From: Alteraquisediminimonas sediminicola
GTDB lineage: Bacteria; Pseudomonadota; Alphaproteobacteria; Sphingomonadales; Sphingomonadaceae
Reading direction: 5' to 3'
Assembly (NCBI RefSeq): GCF_019740335.1
Contig: NZ_JAHXZS010000001.1
Coordinates: 806,001 to 870,000 of the forward strand
Length of the DNA: 64,000 bases
Both the position numbers and the translations under genes were made by a program. Shown one piece after another: positions 57,132 through 64,000 of this stretch (its first letter is position 1; each line of letters opens with the position of its first letter). Below the pieces are notes generated by a model. That model worked only from the letters and a program-made list of their open reading frames with translations. It did not search any database and was not told the origin of the DNA.

Positions 57132-59732
57132 ATGACCGATGCGATGAACGCCAATGCCAACACTCATGCCCCTGCCGTGATCCAGCGGCATGATTATCGG
57201 GCGCCCGATTGGCTGGTGCCGGACATCGCGCTCGATTTCGATCTTGATTCAGAGGAAACCACGGTCATCGCCCGACTCCATGTCCGCCGCAATGGCGCGC
57301 ATGATCGGCCCTTGGTGCTGGATGGCGATGGGCTGGCCCCGCTGGTGGTGCAGGTCGATGGCCAGCCGATCAACGATTGGCAATTGGTCGATCAGCAATT
57401 GATCGTGCCGTTGTCCGGCAATGATCATGTCATCACCACCGAGGTCGCGATCCAGCCGGACCAGAACACCCAGTTGATGGGGCTTTATGCCTCTGGCGGC
57501 CTGCTCTGCACCCAATGCGAGGCCGAAGGTTTTCGCCGCATCACCTTCTTCCCCGATCGGCCCGATGTGTTGAGCCGCTACAAGGTCCAGATGCGCGCCG
57601 ATAAGGCCGCGTATCCGATCCTGCTCGCCAATGGCGATCCGATTGCATCGGGCGACAGCGGCGATGGGCGGCATTGGGCCGAATGGCATGATCCCCACCC
57701 CAAGCCCTGTTATCTCTTCGCACTGGTGGCGGGCGATCTGGCGGCCAATGCAGATCATTTCACCACCAGCGAAGGGCGCGAGGTCGCGCTCAACATCTGG
57801 GTCAAGCCGGATGATGTGCCGCGCACCCATCATGCGATGACCGCGCTCAAGGCCAGCATGAAATGGGACGAAACCGTCTATGGCCGCGCCTATGATCTCG
57901 ATGTGTTCAACATCGTGGCGGTCGATGATTTCAACTTCGGCGCGATGGAAAACAAGGGGCTTAACGTCTTTAACGCGCGCTATATTCTCGCCGATGCGGA
58001 GAGCGCGACCGATCTCGATTTCGACAATGTCGAAGGGGTCGTCGCCCATGAATATTTCCACAATTGGTCGGGCAATCGAGTCACCTGCCGCGACTGGTTC
58101 CAATTGTCGTTGAAAGAAGGCTTCACCGTTTTCCGCGATCAGTGTTTTTCGGCGGATCAAGGCTCGCCCGCCGTCAAGCGGATTGACGATGTCCGCAATT
58201 TGCGCGCTGCCCAATTCCCGGAAGATGGCGGTCCGCTCGCCCATCCGATCCGCCCGGACAGCTATATCGAAATCAGCAATTTCTACACCGCCACCATCTA
58301 TAACAAGGGCGCGGAAGTCATCCGCATGATGCACAGCCTGTTGGGACCGGATCGTTTCCGCCAAGGCACAGACCTGTATTTCGCCCGCCATGATGGCGAG
58401 GCCGCGACCTGCGACCAGTTCGTCGCCGCCCTGTCAGACGGTAGCGGCGTCGACCTCACCGCCTTTCACCTCTGGTATGAACAGGCGGGCACGCCCAAGG
58501 TCGTGGCAAGGCTGGAACACGGCGCAGATGGCGTAATCCTGCACCTGCAACAAATTGTCCCGCCGACCCCGAGCCAACCTAACAAGTTGCCGATGCCGAT
58601 CCCGTTGCGGGTCAAATTATTCGAACAGGCCGATGGCCGCGCGATTGGCGATGAACAATTGATCCTGCTCGATACCGCGCAACAAAGCCTCAAGCTCGCG
58701 GACAAGGCCGATGCGCCGATCCTGTCAATCAACCGCCATTTTTCCGCACCGGTGATCATCGACATGGACCGCAGCGCCGCCGCCTTGGTGACGCTCGCCG
58801 CCCATGATGACGACCCCTTCTCGCGTTATGAGGCGCTGCAACAATTGATGGTCGATATTTTGCTGGCGGACATGCGCGGCGAACAGCCGGACATCGCCCC
58901 GATCATCACCGCCGTGCAGCGCACGCTTGAACATGCCGCTGCCGACCATGCCTTTGCTGCCGAGGCCGTATTGCTGCCGTCCGAGGCCTTTCTCGGCGAT
59001 CAACTGGTGCGCGTCGATCCGGTCGCGATTCGACAGGCGCGCGACCGGCTGCGCACCCAATTGGGCCAGCAGCTCCTACCCCTTTGGACCAAGGCATATG
59101 AAGATGCCGCACCCGGGCCGTTCTCGCTCGACCGGGTCGCCAAGGGCAAAAGGCGGCTGCGCAATGTCATCCTCGGCTATTTGATGGCCGCAGATGAGGC
59201 GATGGGTGCCAAGACCGCATGGGCGCAATTTGCACAGGCCGATAATATGACCGCCCGGCAAGGCGCGTTGACGGCGCTTGTGAACAGCAATGCCGAACAA
59301 CGGATGGCCGCGCTTAATGATTTCTACGGGCGTTACCGAGCCGATAATCTCGTTATCGACAAATGGTTCACGGCGCAGGCGGCCTCGACCCGTGAAGATA
59401 CAATTGCGCAGGTCCGGCGCTTGGCGACGCATGCCGATTTCACCCTGCACAACCCCAACCGCGCCCGCGCCCTGATCGGCGCCTTTGCGGCCAATCAATA
59501 TGCGTTTCACGATGCATCGGGCGATGGCTATGCGTTTATCGGCGACATGATTCTGGCAACCGACCCGATCAACCCCCAGGTCGCCGCCCGCCTTGTCCCG
59601 CCCTTGGGCCGCTGGCGGCGCTTTGACGATGCACGGGCAAGGTTGATGAAGGCCCAGCTCGAACGCATCCTCGCCCATCCCGGTATGAGCAAGGACGTGT
59701 TGGAACAAGCGAGCAAGAGCTTAGGCGCATAG
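57132..59732 (+). CDS. pepN: Aminopeptidase N
   Basis: PepN is a zinc M1 aminopeptidase that trims peptides to amino acids in the cytoplasm. The 866-residue product has the substrate-binding FGAMENKGLN, the zinc motif HEYFHNWSGN followed at the usual distance by the glutamate of LKEGFT, and a long helical C-terminal half, as in E. coli PepN (870 residues). The ATG at 57132 is preferred over a codon at 57075 that would overlap the EAL gene. The ribosome site is weak. Confidence 0.95.
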   Translation: MTDAMNANANTHAPAVIQRHDYRAPDWLVPDIALDFDLDSEETTVIARLHVRRNGAHDRPLVLDGDGLAPLVVQVDGQPINDWQLVDQQLIVPLSGNDHVITTEVAIQPDQNTQLMGLYASGGLLCTQCEAEGFRRITFFPDRPDVLSRYKVQMRADKAAYPILLANGDPIASGDSGDGRHWAEWHDPHPKPCYLFALVAGDLAANADHFTTSEGREVALNIWVKPDDVPRTHHAMTALKASMKWDETVYGRAYDLDVFNIVAVDDFNFGAMENKGLNVFNARYILADAESATDLDFDNVEGVVAHEYFHNWSGNRVTCRDWFQLSLKEGFTVFRDQCFSADQGSPAVKRIDDVRNLRAAQFPEDGGPLAHPIRPDSYIEISNFYTATIYNKGAEVIRMMHSLLGPDRFRQGTDLYFARHDGEAATCDQFVAALSDGSGVDLTAFHLWYEQAGTPKVVARLEHGADGVILHLQQIVPPTPSQPNKLPMPIPLRVKLFEQADGRAIGDEQLILLDTAQQSLKLADKADAPILSINRHFSAPVIIDMDRSAAALVTLAAHDDDPFSRYEALQQLMVDILLADMRGEQPDIAPIITAVQRTLEHAAADHAFAAEAVLLPSEAFLGDQLVRVDPVAIRQARDRLRTQLGQQLLPLWTKAYEDAAPGPFSLDRVAKGKRRLRNVILGYLMAADEAMGAKTAWAQFAQADNMTARQGALTALVNSNAEQRMAALNDFYGRYRADNLVIDKWFTAQAASTREDTIAQVRRLATHADFTLHNPNRARALIGAFAANQYAFHDASGDGYAFIGDMILATDPINPQVAARLVPPLGRWRRFDDARARLMKAQLERILAHPGMSKDVLEQASKSLGA

Positions 59733-59760
59733 GATTGGGGGGAGACCTGACCGCGTTATT

Positions 59761-59870
59761 CCCACCAACGGCGCATTAGCGCCGCAAGGCCGACCGGCCG
59801 CCGCCGCTTATTGCGGCGTAGCCAAGGCGACGGATGTCGCCGCCCGGCGCCTGAGGACTAAAACAAAAAA
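59761..59870 (-). repeat. Structured intergenic repeat, copy C (full length, inverted relative to copy A)
   Basis: Read on the minus strand from 59870, it runs TTTTTTGTTTTAGTCCTCAGGCGCC (two words), then GGCGAC-ATCC-GTCGCC (59841-59826), CGCCGC-AATAA-GCGGCG (59818-59802), GGCC-GGTC-GGCC (59799-59788) and CGGCGC-TAAT-GCGCCG (59784-59769). Compared with copy A, three pairs in hairpin 1 and two in hairpin 3 have changed on both sides together while the ATCC and GGTC loops and the linkers are the same. It starts 16 bases beyond the stop of the GNAT gene on that strand and lies between convergent pepN and GNAT. Confidence 0.75.
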
Positions 59871-59885
59871 CGCGGGCTAAACAAA

Positions 59886-60449
59886 CTACGCCGCCATCGC
59901 CTGTGGCCCGTCCGCATCGGCCCGATTGAACTCCAGCCGATAGGCGCGCGCCAGCGACAAATCCGGGCGGGCGAGGCTCGGGCGCGGGGCCGTCATGCCG
60001 GTCGATTGAAAACCGAGCTTCTCCAGCACATTGGCCGATGCAGGGTTGTCGCAGAAATGCCATGCACCCACCGCTGACAAGCCAAGGCTGTGCTGCGCCG
60101 CATCCAACAATGCCGCCGCACCCTCTGTCGCGAAACCAAGGCCCCAATAAGGGCGCGCCACCCAATAGCCGAGATAGGGCAAGCCACCATCGCCGCGATG
60201 CAGGCCAACGCCACCCACCAGCCGGGGCTGGCCCATGGTCCGGCTGAACATCAGCAACCCCGGCAAATTCTGCTCTTGCGCGCCCGCGATCAACGCCGCG
60301 GCATCATCGACCGTAAAGGGAAAAGGCACCCGCGCCAGATTGCGCGCGACGGCCTCGTCACCCAACAGGCTGGCGAGTTCGTGGCATTCTTCATGCCAAG
60401 CGGGGCGCAGCAATAATCTGCCTGTTCTTATAAACATCTCTCTCTCCAT
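59886..60449 (-). CDS. GNAT-family N-acetyltransferase, RimJ/RimL-like
   Basis: The 187-residue protein begins RTGRLLLRPAWHEECHELASLLGD and has the acetyl-CoA loop PYWGLGFATEGAAALL and NPASANVLEKLGFQSTG, typical of the RimJ/RimL-like GNATs that act on protein N termini or small molecules. The substrate is unknown. I keep the ATG at 60449 with AGGG 6 bases upstream; a second ATG at 60437 follows too close to a purine run. The 3' side faces pepN through repeat copy C. Confidence 0.85.
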   Translation of the reverse strand: MEREMFIRTGRLLLRPAWHEECHELASLLGDEAVARNLARVPFPFTVDDAAALIAGAQEQNLPGLLMFSRTMGQPRLVGGVGLHRGDGGLPYLGYWVARPYWGLGFATEGAAALLDAAQHSLGLSAVGAWHFCDNPASANVLEKLGFQSTGMTAPRPSLARPDLSLARAYRLEFNRADADGPQAMAA

Positions 60450-60514
60450 GCGAGCCCTGTAGCACCCGAACGTTACAGTTTCAGGGCATTCGGCTCCGAT
60501 TCGGAGGAGACATG

Positions 60515-60545
60515 AAAAAAGGGAGATCGGGCGGGCCCGTCTCCC
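60515..60545 (-). terminator. Rho-independent terminator of rplU-rpmA
   Basis: On the minus strand GGGAGA-CGGGC pairs with GCCCG-A-TCTCCC with one bulged A, followed by six T. It lies about 74 bases beyond the rpmA stop. Confidence 0.8.
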
Positions 60546-60578
60546 TGTTTCAACCGGTTTTTACGCCGGGAACCATCA

Positions 60579-60616
60579 GGTCGTCCCCTCAAGGACGACC
60601 CAATTCATGGTCGTCC
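60579..60616 (-). other. Three-arm alternating hairpin after rpmA
   Basis: Three arms follow one another: GGTCGTCC (60579-60586), GGACGACC (60593-60600) and GGTCGTCC (60609-60616). The middle arm can pair perfectly with either neighbour but not both, so two exclusive 8-base hairpins are possible. They lie 2 bases past the rpmA stop and before the terminator. Confidence 0.55.
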
Positions 60617-60618
60617 GA

Positions 60619-60885
60619 TTACTCGGCTGCCATCGGCATATCGATGTGCACGAATTTGCGGCCAAGACGGCCTTCGTGGAACGATACGCGGCCTTCGGTC
60701 AGCGCGAACAAGGTGTGATCCTTGCCGATGCCGACATTGCGGCCCGGATAGAATTTGGTGCCGCGCTGACGGACCAGAATGTTGCCCGGAATGACGACTT
60801 CGCCGCCAAACTTCTTCACACCAAGGCGGCGACCTGCTGAGTCGCGACCGTTGCGCGAAGAGCCGCCTGCTTTCTTATGTGCCAT
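60619..60885 (-). CDS. rpmA: 50S ribosomal protein L27
   Basis: L27 reaches the peptidyl-transferase centre with its N-terminal tail. The 88-residue protein begins [20 protein letters not shown] and has [15 protein letters not shown], a full match for the family; there is no cleavable N-terminal extension of the Firmicute type. GAGGAG lies 8 bases before the ATG. It follows rplU by 22 bases, the universal rplU-rpmA pair. Confidence 0.97.
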   Translation of the reverse strand: MAHKKAGGSSRNGRDSAGRRLGVKKFGGEVVIPGNILVRQRGTKFYPGRNVGIGKDHTLFALTEGRVSFHEGRLGRKFVHIDMPMAAE

Positions 60886-60907
60886 GGTTCAAACTCCTCG
60901 TATTCGC

Positions 60908-61213
60908 TCAGGCTGCCGCGCCGACAGCGGTGATCTTCAGGATCGTGTGCTGCTGACGATGGCCATTCTTGCGGCGATAATTGTGGCGACGGCGCTTTTT
61001 GAACACGATCACCTTCTCGGCTTTCGCCTGCGCGATGATTTCGGCCGAAACCGTCAGGCCTTTGGTGGCCTTCAGATCGGCGCCTTCACCGGCGAGCAGG
61101 ACATCGTCCAGCTTCACGGTATCACCAGCGTTGCCGGCGATTTTCTCGACGACGATTTTGTCTCCTGCGGCAACGCGATACTGCTTGCCGCCCGTGCGCA
61201 CGATAGCGAACAT
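60908..61213 (-). CDS. rplU: 50S ribosomal protein L21
   Basis: L21 binds 23S rRNA. The 101-residue product begins [14 protein letters not shown] and has [20 protein letters not shown], the basic loop of L21. The ATG at 61213 gives the usual N terminus; an ATG at 61222 would add three residues. Its leader and promoter share the 257 bases to the divergent glutamine-synthetase-like gene. The obgE gene that often follows rpmA is absent here. Confidence 0.96.
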   Translation of the reverse strand: MFAIVRTGGKQYRVAAGDKIVVEKIAGNAGDTVKLDDVLLAGEGADLKATKGLTVSAEIIAQAKAEKVIVFKKRRRHNYRRKNGHRQQHTILKITAVGAAA

Positions 61214-61369
61214 GGCCCTCATCTTCTTTCATCAAGCCGTAATGGCTATAAAACAAAAATCGCCGCGACGCGCCCGGACATGCGGATTTTCATCCACCGT
61301 CCCGAACGTGATGCGGGAAAGAGTGGTCCCGTTATGCGAGGCCCAACCGAGAGTCAACTAATTTGAGCC

Positions 61370-61399
61370 TGAAAATCAGCATAGGACACCTGATTTTCA
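61370..61399. promoter_or_regulatory. 10-base inverted repeat before the puuA-like gene
   Basis: TGAAAATCAG (61370-61379) and CTGATTTTCA (61390-61399) are perfect inverted arms, 10 bases apart. They end 71 bases before the puuA-like start, a position suited to an operator. Arm spacing of two helical turns fits a dimeric regulator. Confidence 0.45.
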
Positions 61400-61470
61400 T
61401 GCTGCTTTCTGCTTGCCAAGCACCTGAATGAGGGGTGATAGTCGATCAGGGCAAAAAAGGAATATCCGCC

Positions 61471-62820
61471 ATGTCCAAGGAATTGCAGCACTTCATCGCC
61501 GAACATGGGATCAGCGAGGTGGAATGCATTGTCCCCGACATGAATGGCGTGCAGCGCGGCAAGGTCTTGCCCGCCGGGAAATTCCTGTCCTCGGTCAAGG
61601 ATGGCACCCTCAGGATTCCTGGCAGCATCTTCACCGTAACGGTAACCGGCGAATATCCAGAAGGCGTCAACCACATCATCCCCGATTTCGACCCGGACCT
61701 GATCATGGTCCCGGATGCCAGCACGATCCGCGAAGCGCCGGGTTTCCGCACCCCGACCGCCTATGTCATCGCCGACACCTATAATCGCGACCATGAACCG
61801 ATCGCCATTGCGCCGCGCATGGTCCTGAAGCGGGTATTGCAGATGTTCGCGGACAAGGGCTGGGCGCCGGTAATCGCGCCGGAACTGGAATTCTACCTTG
61901 TCGCCGTCAATCAGGACCCCGATTTCCCGCTCACGCCACCTTCTGGCCGCTCTGGCCGACCGGAAACCGCGAGCCAACCTTATGGGCTGGAAGCGCTGAA
62001 TGAGTTCGAAGACATTATCGAACATATTTACGATAGCTGCGAAAAGGCGAAGCTCAACATCGACACCATGATTCACGAGGCGGGCGCGGCGCAATTGGAG
62101 GTCAATTTCCTCCATGGCGATCCGCTTCGGCTGGCGGACGAGGTGTTATTGTTCAAGCGAATCGTCCGGCAGGTCGCGCTCGAACATGGGGTGTATGCGA
62201 CCTTCCTCGCCAAGCCGATGAGCAACCAACCCGGCAGCGCGATGCACATCCACCAATCATTGACCGACATCGCCACCGGCAAGAATGTGTTCAGCACCGG
62301 CAATGGCAAGGATAGCGCGTTGTTCCGCTCCTATATTGCCGGGCTGGTGCGCCTGCTACCGCAGATCACACCCTTGTTTGCGCCCAATGTGAACAGCTAT
62401 CGCCGGATGCGCCCGGATTCGGATGCGCCGATCAATGTCCAATGGGGTAGCGACAATCGCTCCTGCGGCCTGCGTATCCCGATCTCCGACAGCAAGAACC
62501 GCCGGATCGAAAACCGCCTGCCGGGCGCGGATTCCAACCCCTATCTCGCCATCGCGGCGTCGCTGATCTGCGGCTATATCGGCATGGTTGAGCGGATGCA
62601 GCCTCCCAAGAGCATCGCCGGTAATGCCTATAACCGGGCGCGCACCTTGCCCCGCTCGTTGGAAGGCGCGCTTGATCGCTTCAGCCATTGCAAGCCGGTC
62701 AAGCAATTGCTGGGCGAGGATTTTTTCGAGATTTTCTACGCCATCAAGGAAAGCGAACTGTTCAACTATCAATCGGTGATCAGCAGCTGGGAGCGCGAAC
62801 ATCTGTTGCTGCGGGTCTAG
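61471..62820 (+). CDS. Glutamine synthetase family protein, probable gamma-glutamylputrescine synthetase (PuuA-like)
   Basis: The 449-residue protein has the glutamine-synthetase catalytic core: PELEFYLV, AGAAQLEVNFLHGDPL, AKPMSNQPGSAMHIHQSL and NRSCGLRIP-like DNRSCGLRIP. It lacks the GlnA adenylylation loop and has the N-terminal FIAEHGISEVECIVPDMNG typical of the PuuA branch. PuuA joins glutamate to putrescine, starting its catabolism. The next gene is a PuuB-like oxidase, which supports the role, but other GlnA-like amide ligases acting on ethanolamine or aromatic amines are possible. AAGGA lies 9 bases before the ATG at 61471. Confidence 0.82.
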   Translation: MSKELQHFIAEHGISEVECIVPDMNGVQRGKVLPAGKFLSSVKDGTLRIPGSIFTVTVTGEYPEGVNHIIPDFDPDLIMVPDASTIREAPGFRTPTAYVIADTYNRDHEPIAIAPRMVLKRVLQMFADKGWAPVIAPELEFYLVAVNQDPDFPLTPPSGRSGRPETASQPYGLEALNEFEDIIEHIYDSCEKAKLNIDTMIHEAGAAQLEVNFLHGDPLRLADEVLLFKRIVRQVALEHGVYATFLAKPMSNQPGSAMHIHQSLTDIATGKNVFSTGNGKDSALFRSYIAGLVRLLPQITPLFAPNVNSYRRMRPDSDAPINVQWGSDNRSCGLRIPISDSKNRRIENRLPGADSNPYLAIAASLICGYIGMVERMQPPKSIAGNAYNRARTLPRSLEGALDRFSHCKPVKQLLGEDFFEIFYAIKESELFNYQSVISSWEREHLLLRV

Positions 62821-62824
62821 CATC

Positions 62825-64000
62825 ATGAACAACAACGCCCCCCATATTGGCAACACCCAAAGCTGGTATCAGGCCACGGCCCATGCGGCCCCCGCCGCCG
62901 CCCGGCTTGTTGGCGATGCGCGGGTGGATGTCGTCGTCATCGGCGGCGGTTTTACCGGCATCGCCAGCGCCTTGTCGCTGGCCGAGGCGGGACGGTCGGT
63001 GCTGCTGCTGGAGGCTGAGACCATCGGCGCTGGCGCATCGGGCCGCAATGGCGGGCAATTGATCGCAGGGCTGCGTTGGGACGCGAGCGACCTTGTCGAG
63101 CGTTTCGGCATGGCACAGGGCAAGGCATTGTTCGACCTTGCGGTGACGGCGCTGGATCGTGTGCGCGCCCGAATCACGCGGCATGACATCGCCTGCGATT
63201 ATCGCCCCGGCCAGTTTTACGCCGCCGCCCGCCCCGATCATTTCCCGAAAATGACCAAGGAGGTGGCGTTCCTGCGCGATGTTATGGGCTATGACCATGT
63301 AAAGCTGGTCGCGCGGGACGATGTCCACCGCATCGTCAACGCCGATGGCTATTATGGCGGCATCATGGATCGCAACGGCGGCCATTTTCACCCGCTGAAT
63401 TATCTGATCGGCCTTGCCCATGCCGCCGATGCGGCAGGCGTCCGCCTCCATCACCACAGCCCCGCCCGCCGCATCGAACAACTGGGCGATAAAGTCATCG
63501 TCTCCACCGATCATGGCGTAGTCACGGCGGATCATGCGGTCTTGGGCTGCGACAGCGGCATGGGATCGATCCGGCCCGATCTCGCACGTTATGCGATGGC
63601 GGTGATGAATTATAATATCGCGACCGAGCCCTTGGGCGAAGATCGCGCACGCAGCCTGATCCCGGCCAATGCCGCCATTGCCGACAGCCGCTTCGTCCTC
63701 AATTATTTCCGCCTGTCATCCGACCATCGGTTGATCTTTGGCGGCGGCGAGAAATATTCCCCGCGCCCGCCAAAAGACATTCCCGGCTTTGTCCGCCCGC
63801 ATATGGCGCGCGTTTTCCCCTCACTCAACAATATCGGCATCGATTTTGGCTGGGGCGGCGCAGTCGGCGTGTCGCTCAATCGCCTGCCGGTGATGGGGCG
63901 GGATGGGAACATCTTTTACGCCCATGGCTATTCCGGCCAAGGCGCAGCGCTCACAACACTCGCAGGCGAATTAATGGCCGAGGCGATCACCAGCGGCTCC
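62825..64000 (+). CDS. FAD-dependent oxidoreductase, PuuB-like, truncated by the window end
   Basis: The frame opens at the ATG at 62825, 4 bases after the preceding stop, and is still open at the last base (392 residues seen). The N terminus holds the FAD-binding VVVIGGGFTGIASAL (about residues 36-50) and GASGRNGGQLIAGL, a DAAO-family signature shared by gamma-glutamylputrescine oxidase PuuB. Later segments (MGRDGNIFYAHGYSGQG) are the FAD-contacting C-terminal region. About 30-40 residues are probably missing. With the PuuA-like gene it would form the first two steps of the gamma-glutamyl putrescine pathway. Confidence 0.85.
   Translation, partial: MNNNAPHIGNTQSWYQATAHAAPAAARLVGDARVDVVVIGGGFTGIASALSLAEAGRSVLLLEAETIGAGASGRNGGQLIAGLRWDASDLVERFGMAQGKALFDLAVTALDRVRARITRHDIACDYRPGQFYAAARPDHFPKMTKEVAFLRDVMGYDHVKLVARDDVHRIVNADGYYGGIMDRNGGHFHPLNYLIGLAHAADAAGVRLHHHSPARRIEQLGDKVIVSTDHGVVTADHAVLGCDSGMGSIRPDLARYAMAVMNYNIATEPLGEDRARSLIPANAAIADSRFVLNYFRLSSDHRLIFGGGEKYSPRPPKDIPGFVRPHMARVFPSLNNIGIDFGWGGAVGVSLNRLPVMGRDGNIFYAHGYSGQGAALTTLAGELMAEAITSGS

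Overview
The window is a 64 kb stretch of chromosome from an alphaproteobacterium, most likely a member of the Sphingomonadales. The evidence is a GC-rich, strongly biased codon use, the protein sequences themselves (FtsZ, GlnB, RpsT, PII/GlnA order, tandem-PilZ protein, ABC transporter paired with an EAL protein), and a complete alphaproteobacterial-type division and cell wall cluster. Almost everything is core genome. I see no tRNA or rRNA gene, CRISPR array, prophage or insertion sequence.

Layout. 1-8.3 kb: the 3' end of dnaB, a tandem PilZ protein, then dnaE, hemW, ubiB and ubiE, all except dnaB on the minus strand. 8.4-27.3 kb: the whole dcw cluster on the minus strand, transcribed mraZ-rsmH-ftsL-ftsI-murE-murF-mraY-murD-ftsW-murG-murC-murB-ddlB-ftsQ-ftsA-ftsZ. 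Most junctions overlap by 4 bases, and ftsZ is followed by a strong terminator. The mraZ upstream region carries G-tract repeats of MraZ-operator type and DnaA-box-like 9-mers, and it is shared with a divergent DsbD/ScsB-type thiol reductase. 29.8-34.4 kb: a urate-hydroxylase-like membrane protein, ybaB/ebfC, dnaX, a group II truncated haemoglobin and tyrS. 34.4-41.9 kb: a tightly coupled operon ppiD-trpE-trpG-trpD-trpC-moaC-moeA. 42.1-49.9 kb: tpiA, a glutathione S-transferase, pth, ychF, a fused pabB-pabC, a metallo-beta-lactamase-fold hydrolase and an MHS-type transporter. 50-52.5 kb: rpsT, then glnB-glnA behind a sigma-54-like promoter. 52.5-64 kb: an EamA exporter, an ABC exporter with an overlapping EAL-domain gene, pepN, a GNAT, rplU-rpmA, and a glutamine-synthetase-like/FAD-oxidoreductase pair resembling puuA-puuB, the second cut by the window end.

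How the parts fit. The dcw cluster makes UDP-MurNAc-pentapeptide (MurB-F, Ddl), passes it through lipid I and II (MraY, MurG), and polymerises it at the septum (FtsW, FtsI, FtsL, FtsQ, FtsA, FtsZ). The glnB-glnA pair is the nitrogen-assimilation core, and the puuA/puuB-like pair would feed polyamine nitrogen into the same economy. The trp genes and pabBC both draw on chorismate.

The least explained signal is not a gene. It is a roughly 110-base intergenic element at 43691-43800, found again in reverse orientation at 59761-59870 and in reduced form at 45597-45663. Each copy sits directly at the 3' end of genes. The two full copies differ mainly in their stem bases, with compensatory changes that keep short hairpins paired while loops and linkers stay constant. 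I do not recognise it as a named family. Other points worth a second look are a lysine-rich repetitive tail on FtsL, alternative hairpins after rpmA, and several palindromes upstream of glnB, the puuA-like gene and the urate-hydroxylase-like gene.
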